A stretch of 5,695 nucleotides of DNA, taken from positions 1 to 5,695 of the forward strand of contig JASLJP010000222.1 in the NCBI GenBank assembly GCA_030152425.1. The letters are read 5' to 3'. This DNA is from Aquirhabdus sp. (GTDB lineage Bacteria > Pseudomonadota > Gammaproteobacteria > Pseudomonadales > Moraxellaceae). The notes beneath the pieces are model-generated. The model was not told the origin of the DNA. It saw only the letters and a list, made by a program, of their open reading frames with translations, and did no database searches. The translations under genes were made by a program, and so were the position numbers. Below, piece by piece: positions 1 through 5,695 of this stretch (its first letter is position 1; the number at the start of each line of letters is the position of its first letter).

Positions 1-1
1 C

Positions 2-499
2 CAACTGACACGCATCAAGAGCAAAAATCCCGACCTGTTGTTCTTTGGTGGCAATGACGGGCAAGCGGCAGCGCTGATCAAGCAGATGCACAACCTCGGC
101 ATCCATGCGCAATTCCTCGCGGGAGATGGCGTGCACACACCGCAGTTCATCTCGCTGGCCGGCACGGCCGCAGAAGGCGCGATCACCACACTGCCCGGAC
201 TGCCACTGGCCAAAATGCCGCAGGGCAAGGCCTTTGCCACGCGGTTTGCGCAGAAATATGGTGCGATACAGCTCTATGCGCCCTATTACTACGATGCAAC
301 GCAGATCATTGCACGCGCTATGCAAGCCGCAGGATCAACCGACCCCAAGGTCTATGCCGCCAAACTGAACGACACCAACTATGCCGGGGTGACCAGCCAG
401 ATCCAGTTTGATCTCCATGGCGATTTAAAGGTGGGGACGATCACGGCCTATCAAGTCAAAGCGGGGGACTGGATTGAGCTGCCGCTGCAAAGCAAGTGA
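2..499 (+). CDS. Branched-chain amino acid ABC transporter substrate-binding protein (LivJ/LivK-like), C-terminal part
   Basis: This is the 3' end of a periplasmic binding protein of the type 1 fold (Leu/Ile/Val-binding family). It would capture an amino acid or similar small molecule and deliver it to an inner-membrane ABC permease. The frame is open from base 2 and ends in TGA at 497-499, giving 165 residues. Family members are usually about 370 residues, so roughly 200 N-terminal residues, including the signal peptide, lie off the left edge. Visible family features, counted from base 2, are the strand and turn DLLFFGGNDG (11-20), the helix QAAALIKQMH (21-30), the segment LYAPYYYDAT (91-100) followed by a long helix, and the typical C-terminal YAGVTSQIQFD (127-137) with a following GDLK turn. 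Internal TTG or ATG codons are not the true start. The substrate cannot be fixed from this half; LIV, other amino acids, amides and urea are all used by relatives. No permease gene is visible here. Confidence 0.88.
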   Translation, partial: QLTRIKSKNPDLLFFGGNDGQAAALIKQMHNLGIHAQFLAGDGVHTPQFISLAGTAAEGAITTLPGLPLAKMPQGKAFATRFAQKYGAIQLYAPYYYDATQIIARAMQAAGSTDPKVYAAKLNDTNYAGVTSQIQFDLHGDLKVGTITAYQVKAGDWIELPLQSK

Positions 500-502
500 G
501 GT

Positions 503-907
503 CTACAAGCCCGCGACTTTATAGCCCGCCTGATCAAACAACTGCGTCAGCTCTTGGGCGTCATAGCCCTCGATTGCGCTTTCTCCGATGACCGTCACCG
601 GAACGCCGCTGAAATTGGACGACTGGAAGAACTGCCGACCTTCGGACGAGTCTTCCACGTCATGGTCGATATAGGGCACGCCACTGCCATCCAATCCGGC
701 TTTTAGTTTTTTGCAGTAGCCGCACCACGTCGCCGTGTAGAGATGGACGGTCGGGTGTCCTTTTTCGTGGTTATGCTGGTGCAGTGCGGCACGCTCGGGC
801 GCACTCATCGCCGCAACCTGTCCTCGCTGTTCGGTCAGATACCAGCGCACGCCACCGGCAACCGCGATCAGGATCAAGACAACTACACCGAGAGATGGTC
901 TTTGCAT
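503..907 (-). CDS. Membrane-anchored thioredoxin-fold/glutaredoxin-like protein with CGYC motif
   Basis: A 134-residue protein with an N-terminal hydrophobic segment (about residues 7-20) that is either a membrane anchor or an uncleaved signal. A polar linker (21-52) follows, then a small thioredoxin-fold domain (53-134). The redox motif is WCGYC (61-65), with cysteines 62 and 65. The usual cis-proline lies in GVPVTVIG (101-108, Pro103), followed by a glycine-rich turn EGYD, as in glutaredoxins. It is probably a thiol-disulfide oxidoreductase or reductant acting at the membrane, most likely on the periplasmic side, though charges flanking the helix do not settle the topology. The linker is His-rich (HQHNHEKGH, 43-51). 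The ATG at 907 is the only ATG, GTG or TTG between the upstream in-frame stop (971-973) and the hydrophobic segment. No strong ribosome binding site precedes it. The gene ends TAG, 3 bases from the stop of the convergent binding-protein gene. The exact subfamily and partner are unknown. Confidence 0.85.
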   Translation of the reverse strand: MQRPSLGVVVLILIAVAGGVRWYLTEQRGQVAAMSAPERAALHQHNHEKGHPTVHLYTATWCGYCKKLKAGLDGSGVPYIDHDVEDSSEGRQFFQSSNFSGVPVTVIGESAIEGYDAQELTQLFDQAGYKVAGL

Positions 908-994
908 ACGACAGCTGATCCGAGGGGGATGATGCAGCCAGTTTAGCGCGGATAACAGTAGATCTGCTAGTCACATGCATGTGCACACCGCCAT
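908..994. other. Upstream region of the thioredoxin-like gene
   Basis: This non-coding stretch lies between the thioredoxin-like gene and the gltD terminator and must hold that gene's promoter if it is transcribed alone. I could not pick a convincing sigma-70 -35/-10 pair on the minus strand. It contains a perfect 12-bp palindrome and, next to it, an imperfect one centred on AGATCT (957-968). No small gene is apparent. Confidence 0.5.
972..983. repeat. Perfect 12-bp palindrome CACATGCATGTG
   Basis: CACATGCATGTG equals its own reverse complement. It lies about 65-76 bp upstream of the ATG of the thioredoxin-like gene. Position and symmetry would suit an operator for a dimeric regulator, but no known regulator's consensus is recognised, so function is inference only. 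Confidence 0.4.
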
Positions 995-1023
995 AAAAAA
1001 ACCCATCACAGTGGATGGGTTTT
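995..1023 (-). terminator. Intrinsic terminator after gltD
   Basis: On the minus strand a 10-bp perfect stem, AAAACCCATC / GATGGGTTTT (arms 1014-1023 and 998-1007), closes a 6-nt loop (1008-1013). The 3' arm runs into seven consecutive T (1001 down to 995). It begins about 28 bp downstream of the gltD stop, as expected for the end of a gltB-gltD transcript. In the plus direction only four T follow, so it would be much weaker that way. Confidence 0.88.
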
Positions 1024-1050
1024 CATATCAGGGGATGTCGATCGACAGTA

Positions 1051-2472
1051 TTAGACCTTCAGATAGTCCAAGATGCCTTCGGCAGCTTGACGGCCTTCCC
1101 AGATCGCGGTGACGACCAGATCGGAGCCGCGTACCATGTCGCCACCGGCAAAGATTTTTGGATTGCTGGTTTGGAATGGAAACGCCTGATGCTCTGCAGC
1201 GGTGACGCGGCCTGAGCCATCCATCGCGATGGCTTGATCCGCCAGCCATGCGGCTGGACTCGGACGGAAGCCAAAGGCTAAGATCACGGCATCCGCGGGG
1301 AGAATCTCTTCTGAGCCAGGGATTGGCTCGGGGCTACGACGGCCACGGCTGTCTGGCTCGCCCAATTGGGTAGTCACGACTTTAACGCCGATCACACCGT
1401 TGGCATCGCCCACGATCTCGATCGGTTGACGGTTAAACAAGAAGTTAACACCTTCTTCGCGCGCGTTTTTGACTTCGCGGCGTGAGCCGGGCATGTTTTC
1501 TTCGTCGCGGCGATAGGCACAGGCCACATGCGCGGCGCCTTGGCGGATCGCGGTGCGGTTACAATCCATCGCGGTGTCACCACCACCGAGGATCACCACA
1601 CGCTTGCCTTCCATGCTGATGTAGTCAGTCGGTGACTTTTCCCAGCCTTGGCAACGGTTAACGTTGGCAATCAGGTAGTCGAGCGCGTCATAGACGCCGG
1701 ACAGCTCTTCACCGGCAAAACCACCCTTCATATAGGTGTAGGTGCCCATGCCCATAAACACGGCATCGTAGTCAGCCAGCAGTTCATCGATGGTCACGTC
1801 TACACCGACATCGGTGTTGAGACGGAATTCGATGCCCATGCCTTCGAAAATGGTGCGACGACGAATCATCACATCTTTTTCCATTTTGAATTCCGGGATA
1901 CCAAAGGTCAGCAGGCCGCCGATCTCCGGGTTCTTATCAAATACCACAGGCTTAACGCCCGCACGTACCAGCACGTCAGCACAGCCTAAGCCCGCAGGAC
2001 CGGCACCGATGATGGCGACTTTCTTGTCTGTCCACACGACTTTGGACATGTCTGGACGCCAGCCCATGGCAAAGGCGGTATCGGTGATGTATTTTTCGGT
2101 ATTGCCAATGGTCACGGCACCAAATCCGTCGTTCAGGGTACAAGCCCCTTCACACAGACGGTCTTGTGGACAGACGCGGCCACAGACTTCAGGCAGGGTG
2201 TTGGTTTGATGCGACAGTTCGGCAGCTTGGAACAACTGACCTTCACTGATCAGCTTGAGCCAGTTGGGGATGTAGTTATGGACCGGGCATTTCCACTCGC
2301 AGTAAGGATTGCCACAGTCGAGGCAGCGATGGGACTGCTGAGCAACTTCAACTTTTTCAAACGGCTGATAGATCTCGACGAACGATGTAGTTCGTGCGGC
2401 GATATCTTTTTTCTCAGGTTCTTGTCGTGCGACATCGAGAAACTGGAAATCATTACTTAGGCGTTCAGCCAT
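1051..2472 (-). CDS. gltD: Glutamate synthase [NADPH] small (beta) subunit
   Basis: GltD is the FAD-containing NADPH-oxidising subunit of cytoplasmic glutamate synthase. It takes electrons from NADPH and passes them over [4Fe-4S] clusters to the FMN of GltB. The 473 residues match the usual length of about 470. The N-terminal cluster domain has two four-cysteine groups: C50, C53, C58, C62 and C97, C101, C107, C111. The first dinucleotide fold, for FAD, is VAIIGAGPAG (152-161). The second, for NADPH, is VVILGGGDTAMDC (292-304). The C-terminal FAD contact is FAGGDMVRGSDLV (441-453). The start ATG at 2472 is supported by a GAGG Shine-Dalgarno 7 nt upstream and by a typical N-terminus. The gene follows gltB on the same strand after an unusually long 214-bp gap and is followed by an intrinsic terminator. 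No frameshift or missing key residue is seen. Related oxidoreductases (PreT, AegA, GltD-like NfnB) share the fold, but adjacency to gltB makes the call secure. Confidence 0.97.
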   Translation of the reverse strand: MAERLSNDFQFLDVARQEPEKKDIAARTTSFVEIYQPFEKVEVAQQSHRCLDCGNPYCEWKCPVHNYIPNWLKLISEGQLFQAAELSHQTNTLPEVCGRVCPQDRLCEGACTLNDGFGAVTIGNTEKYITDTAFAMGWRPDMSKVVWTDKKVAIIGAGPAGLGCADVLVRAGVKPVVFDKNPEIGGLLTFGIPEFKMEKDVMIRRRTIFEGMGIEFRLNTDVGVDVTIDELLADYDAVFMGMGTYTYMKGGFAGEELSGVYDALDYLIANVNRCQGWEKSPTDYISMEGKRVVILGGGDTAMDCNRTAIRQGAAHVACAYRRDEENMPGSRREVKNAREEGVNFLFNRQPIEIVGDANGVIGVKVVTTQLGEPDSRGRRSPEPIPGSEEILPADAVILAFGFRPSPAAWLADQAIAMDGSGRVTAAEHQAFPFQTSNPKIFAGGDMVRGSDLVVTAIWEGRQAAEGILDYLKV

Positions 2473-2479
2473 GTCTCAT

Positions 2480-2483
2480 CCTC
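2480..2483 (-). promoter_or_regulatory. gltD ribosome binding site
   Basis: GAGG (within TGAGGATG on the minus strand) lies 7 nt before the ATG at 2472 and supports that start. GltD therefore has its own translation initiation signal and does not rely on coupling to gltB. Confidence 0.7.
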
Positions 2484-2525
2484 ACTGGGTCAGCCCGCTT
2501 ACGCGTGCGTGCCTGTATGCGTTAA

Positions 2526-2624
2526 ATCGTTAAAGCGTGAATCCATGCAATTTGTTGACCATTGCCTGTCATCGACGAATCGTTCAATGCTCTATCAGTC
2601 ATCGGGTCGCGCACCTTTAACGAT
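2526..2624 (-). repeat. 10-nt inverted repeat linking the hairpin loop to the gltD-proximal leader
   Basis: ATCGTTAAAG (plus strand 2526-2535) is the exact reverse complement of CTTTAACGAT (2615-2624), which lies wholly inside the loop of the 11-bp hairpin. In the transcript the loop could pair with a site about 54 nt upstream of the gltD ATG, forming a pseudoknot or an alternative fold. The complementarity is direct observation; the fold is inference. Confidence 0.55.
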
Positions 2625-2637
2625 GAGCGACCCGATG
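2600..2637 (-). repeat. 11-bp perfect hairpin between gltB and gltD
   Basis: CATCGGGTCGC (2600-2610) and GCGACCCGATG (2627-2637) are perfect inverted repeats around a 16-nt loop (2611-2626). In the gltB-gltD transcript they would form a stable GC-rich stem. No U-tract follows on the minus strand, which argues for an mRNA-processing, stability or regulatory role instead of simple termination. Confidence 0.75.
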
Positions 2638-2642
2638 CCACC

Positions 2643-2674
2643 CCCACGACCCAAAGCACTGCTCGAATCGTGGG
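2643..2674 (-). repeat. 7-bp hairpin just after the gltB stop
   Basis: CCCACGA (2643-2649) and TCGTGGG (2668-2674) form a 7-bp perfect stem with an 18-nt loop. The stem begins 12 nt downstream of the gltB TAA. It could protect the gltB 3' end or be a weak structure only; no T-run follows. Confidence 0.5.
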
Positions 2675-2686
2675 CGTGTTATACCA

Positions 2687-5600
2687 TTATTGTGGGTCAG
2701 CCTTGGTGGTTTTCAGCAGGCTGGCGAGGCTGGCGGCCTTCGGTTTGACCAGCCAGAATTTACGACTGTATTCGTCAAACTCGTCCAGAATCTGCTGTCC
2801 CCACGCGCTGCCGGTGGCTGCAACATACTCTTCGATCACTTCGACCAGATGCTGGCGATGCTCTTCGGTCGACTCGGTGCTGATGCGATTCAGGTCGATC
2901 AGTTCATGGTTGCAACGGTCAAAGAAGTCACCTTCCAGATCCAGCACATAAGCAAAACCACCGGTCATGCCCGCACCGAAGTTAAGGCCAGTACGACCCA
3001 GCACGGTGACCAGACCACCCGTCATGTATTCGCAGCAATGGTCGCCTGCGCCTTCGATGACCGCATGGCAGCCCGAGTTACGCACGGCAAAGCGCTCACC
3101 TGCAGTACCCGCTGCAAACAGCGTGCCGCCGGTCGCACCGTACAGACAGGTGTTGCCGATGATCGCGGTGTCTTGCGATTTAAACGGTGAACCCTTCGGT
3201 GGGTAAATCGCAATCTGACCACCGGCCATGCCTTTACCGACGTAATCGTTGGCATCACCTTCGAGGTCGATATGTAGACCGCCGGCGTTCCATACACCCA
3301 GCGACTGACCGGCGGTGCCGTTCAGCTTCAGGGTGATCGGCTGAGCGCTCATGCCCAAGTCGCCATGACGCTTGGCGATCTCACCGGACAGACGCGCACC
3401 GATCGAGCGATTGCAGTTGATGACGTTATAGCTAAAGCGACCGCCGGTTTTGGCCGAAATCGCGGGCAGCATATCGCTCACCATCTGCTCGGCAAGAATG
3501 CCTTGGTCAAACGGTTCATTGCGCTTCGACGTGCAATACTGATCATTACCCGCTGCCGAGGCATGGGTGGTCAGGATTGGACGCAGATCGAGGTGCTGTT
3601 GCTTGTCGGTTTCACCTTCGATACGGGTCAACAGGTCGGTACGGCCGATCAGGTCTTTAAGACTCTTCACACCGAGCGCCGCCATCCAGACGCGGGTTTC
3701 TTGCGCGACGAAATGGAAGAAGTTGATCAGCATTTCCGGCTCGCCGATGAAATGTTCTTTACGCAGGTGATCCTGCTGGGTGGCCACACCGGTGGCGCAG
3801 TTGTTCAGATGACAAATCCGCAGGTATTTACAGCCCAGCGCGATCATCGGCGTCGAGCCGAAACCGAACGACTCGGCACCCAAGATCGCGGCTTTGACCA
3901 CGTCGAGACCAGTTTTCAGGCCGCCGTCAGTCTGCACGCGTACTTTGCCGCGCAGGTTGTTGACCCGCAGGGCTTGGTGGGCTTCCGACAGACCCAGCTC
4001 CCACGGCGAACCCGCATAGTGGATCGACGACAGCGGCGATGCCGCAGTACCGCCGTCGTAGCCAGAGATGGTGATCAAGTCGGCGTAGGCTTTGGCCACA
4101 CCGGCGGCGATCATGCCCACACCGGGACCCGACACCAGCTTGACCGAGACCAGCGCTTTCGGATTGACCTGTTTCAAGTCAAAAATCAGCTGTGACAAGT
4201 CTTCAATCGAGTAGATGTCATGATGTGGTGGCGGGGAGATCAGGGTCACACCCGGTACCGAATAACGCAGACGCGCAATCAGGGCATTGACCTTACCACC
4301 CGGCAGTTGACCGCCCTCACCCGGTTTAGCGCCCTGCGCAACCTTGATCTGCAGCACTTCGGCTGAGGACAGGTAGGCTGGGGTCACACCAAAGCGGCCG
4401 GAAGCGACTTGCTTGATTTTCGAGTTACGGATTGTGCCGTAACGTGCAGGATCTTCACCGCCTTCACCTGAGTTGGAACGACCCCCAATGGTGTTCATAG
4501 CAATGGCGATGGCTTCGTGCGCCTCTGGCGACAGCGCGCCCAGCGACATACCGGCGGAGTCAAAGCGCGGCAAGATCGCCTCGATCGGCTCAACGTCGTC
4601 GACACTGATGCTGTTGCTGGTATCCAGACCGAGCAGGTCGCGGATGGTGGCGGTCGGACGCTTGTTGACCAGATCAGCATATTGCTGATAGTCGGCGTAG
4701 TTGCCCGAACGCACGGCGACGTGCAGGTTGTTGATCACGTCTGGGTTAAAGGCGTGGTATTCCTTGTTGAAGACAAACTTCAGCAAGCCACCCTGATCAA
4801 TCGGCTTACGGGTTTGCCACGCCAAGACCGCCAGTTTTTTCTGGTCGTTTTCGAGGTCGACAAAGCGTGCGCCTTCGATGCGGCTTGGGACGCCCTTAAA
4901 GCACAGATCGACCACGGCACGCGACAGGCCAATGGCTTCAAACAACTGCCCGGCACGATATGAGGCCACGGTCGAAATCCCCATTTTGGAGAGGATTTTC
5001 AGCAGGCCTTTGTCGATGCCTTTGCGGAAGTTATTTTGCGCGTACAACGGATCACCGAGCAGGTCGCCTTTGGCGATCAGTTCGTTGATAACGTCGTAGG
5101 CGAGGTACGGGTAGACCGCGCTGGCACCAAAGCCGATCAGCACGGCGAAATGATGCGGGTCACGCGCCAGACCGGTCTCGACGATGATGTTGGCATCGGC
5201 ACGCAGGCTTTGCTCGGACAGGTAATGATGCACCGCTCCAGTCGCCATCATGGCGTTGGCAGGCAGATGACCTTCACGAATATTGCGGTCGGAAAGATTG
5301 ATCAAGGTCGCACCACCACGCACGGCATCCGCTGCTTCAGCGCAGATCCGGTGTAGTGCCGCTTCCAGCCCTTCACTTTCGACATAGTTCAGGTCAATGG
5401 TGACCATCTCGTATTCGGCACGGCTCAGGGTGCGCAACTGATGCATCTTGCTTGCCGACAGGATCGGGCTGGAGATGATCAAACGCTGAGCATGCTCTGG
5501 CGACTGCTCAAACACGTTTTGCTCACGACCGAGTGAGGTCTCAAGCGACATGACGATCGACTCACGCAGCGGGTCGATCGGCGGGTTCGTCACCTGGGCA

Positions 5601-5695
5601 AACTGCTGACGGAAGAAGTCGGCGACATGGCGCACTTGACGTGAAAGTACCGCCATCGGCGTGTCGTCGCCCATCGAGCCGACGGCCTCTTGACC
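2687..5695 (-). CDS. gltB: Glutamate synthase [NADPH] large (alpha) subunit, C-terminal two thirds
   Basis: GltB is the catalytic subunit of glutamate synthase. It hydrolyses glutamine and channels the ammonia to 2-oxoglutarate, reducing the imine to glutamate at FMN. The frame is open to the right edge; 1002 residues are present, and family members run to about 1,480-1,500. The missing N-terminus holds the glutaminase (Ntn-type GATase) domain. The ATG at 5674 is internal, since the preceding codons read GQEAVGS and continue the conserved GSMGDDTP motif. Counted from that Met, the central domain runs to about 350. The FMN-binding synthase domain (about 365-740) carries SAGMSLGALSPEAH and GGRSNSGEGGEDP, and its [3Fe-4S] ligands C615, C621, C626 fit C-x5-C-x4-C. 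The C-terminal glycine-repeat beta-helix (about 755-910) follows, with GGLVTVLG and GAGMTGG. It ends TAA at 2687-2689. It is the first gene of a gltB-gltD unit; the promoter is off the window. Confidence 0.97.
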   Translation of the reverse strand, partial: GQEAVGSMGDDTPMAVLSRQVRHVADFFRQQFAQVTNPPIDPLRESIVMSLETSLGREQNVFEQSPEHAQRLIISSPILSASKMHQLRTLSRAEYEMVTIDLNYVESEGLEAALHRICAEAADAVRGGATLINLSDRNIREGHLPANAMMATGAVHHYLSEQSLRADANIIVETGLARDPHHFAVLIGFGASAVYPYLAYDVINELIAKGDLLGDPLYAQNNFRKGIDKGLLKILSKMGISTVASYRAGQLFEAIGLSRAVVDLCFKGVPSRIEGARFVDLENDQKKLAVLAWQTRKPIDQGGLLKFVFNKEYHAFNPDVINNLHVAVRSGNYADYQQYADLVNKRPTATIRDLLGLDTSNSISVDDVEPIEAILPRFDSAGMSLGALSPEAHEAIAIAMNTIGGRSNSGEGGEDPARYGTIRNSKIKQVASGRFGVTPAYLSSAEVLQIKVAQGAKPGEGGQLPGGKVNALIARLRYSVPGVTLISPPPHHDIYSIEDLSQLIFDLKQVNPKALVSVKLVSGPGVGMIAAGVAKAYADLITISGYDGGTAASPLSSIHYAGSPWELGLSEAHQALRVNNLRGKVRVQTDGGLKTGLDVVKAAILGAESFGFGSTPMIALGCKYLRICHLNNCATGVATQQDHLRKEHFIGEPEMLINFFHFVAQETRVWMAALGVKSLKDLIGRTDLLTRIEGETDKQQHLDLRPILTTHASAAGNDQYCTSKRNEPFDQGILAEQMVSDMLPAISAKTGGRFSYNVINCNRSIGARLSGEIAKRHGDLGMSAQPITLKLNGTAGQSLGVWNAGGLHIDLEGDANDYVGKGMAGGQIAIYPPKGSPFKSQDTAIIGNTCLYGATGGTLFAAGTAGERFAVRNSGCHAVIEGAGDHCCEYMTGGLVTVLGRTGLNFGAGMTGGFAYVLDLEGDFFDRCNHELIDLNRISTESTEEHRQHLVEVIEEYVAATGSAWGQQILDEFDEYSRKFWLVKPKAASLASLLKTTKADPQ

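Larger units (their letters stand above)
2473..2686 (-). other. Long structured gltB-gltD intergenic region
   Basis: This 214-bp spacer separates the gltB stop from the gltD start. In E. coli the two genes are nearly contiguous. The stretch holds two hairpins and a tandem CGTTAAA repeat (plus strand 2520-2526 and 2528-2534) whose second copy is part of a 10-nt sequence complementary to one hairpin loop. I found no convincing promoter. The best -35-like TTGCAT and -10-like TTTAAC on the minus strand (about 2521-2550) are weak. No T-run follows either hairpin, so neither looks like a standard intrinsic terminator. Confidence 0.75.

Noticed and set aside
701..712. T-rich run TTTTAGTTTTTT on the plus strand as a terminator for the binding-protein gene
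   Set aside because: It encodes the lysines after the CGYC motif on the minus strand, and only weak 3-4 bp stems precede it.
771..986. A 71-codon minus-strand frame overlapping the start of the thioredoxin-like gene
   Set aside because: It is out of frame with a clear domain-bearing gene, its sequence is Cys/Arg-rich and unlike any domain, and it has no supporting ribosome binding site.
2522..2686. Open frame continuing 54 codons past the gltB TAA, suggesting a broken gltB end or stop readthrough
   Set aside because: GltB already has a normal C-terminus (FWLVKPK followed by a short tail), so nothing is missing. An open stretch of this length after a stop is not rare.
3365..4195. A 276-codon open frame on the plus strand inside gltB
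   Set aside because: It lies fully antisense to the conserved FMN and iron-sulfur region of gltB. Its peptide shows no recognisable domain, and the frame is explained by codon bias on the opposite strand. The other plus-strand frames across 1648-2460 and 2690-5356 are rejected for the same reason.
5672..5674. ATG at 5674 as the start of gltB
   Set aside because: The frame stays open to the right edge and the codons upstream read into the conserved motif preceding GDDTP, so this Met is internal and the gene is cut by the window.
1..5695. A novel multi-gene system
   Set aside because: All four genes belong to known families and show no cassette-like grouping, repeats or mobile-element marks. 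Only the gltB-gltD spacer departs from expectation.

Overview
This window carries conserved housekeeping genes, not an accessory island. The GltB and GltD sequences are of the proteobacterial NADPH-dependent type. The gltB-then-gltD order and general sequence character suggest a gammaproteobacterium of moderate GC content. I cannot name the genus from the sequence alone.

Layout, left to right. Positions 2-499 (+) hold the C-terminal 165 residues of a periplasmic substrate-binding protein of the branched-chain amino acid ABC transporter family, cut by the left edge. Only 3 bases after its stop, a membrane-anchored thioredoxin-fold/glutaredoxin-like protein (503-907, -) ends tail-to-tail with it. 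A short intergenic stretch (908-1050) holds a 12-bp perfect palindrome upstream of that gene. It also holds a clear intrinsic terminator (995-1023) for the gene to its right. Then come gltD (1051-2472, -) and gltB (2687 to beyond the right edge, -), the small and large subunits of glutamate synthase. They are transcribed leftward in the order gltB, gltD, terminator.

How they work together. GltB and GltD form NADPH-GOGAT, which turns 2-oxoglutarate plus glutamine into two glutamates, the second half of the GS-GOGAT ammonium assimilation cycle. GltD takes electrons from NADPH through FAD, and they pass over iron-sulfur clusters to FMN in GltB. All expected cluster cysteines are visible in the part shown. 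The binding protein and the thioredoxin-like protein have no obvious functional tie to GOGAT beyond a loose link to amino-acid metabolism.

The most unusual point is the 214-bp gap between gltB and gltD, much longer than the very short spacing known in E. coli. It contains an 11-bp perfect hairpin whose loop has a 10-nt perfect complement 79 nt away on the gltD side, plus a second, smaller hairpin just after the gltB stop. It may be a regulatory or mRNA-processing element that sets the GltB:GltD ratio. I saw no CRISPR array, mobile element, tRNA or rRNA, and no evidence of a novel defence or biosynthetic system.
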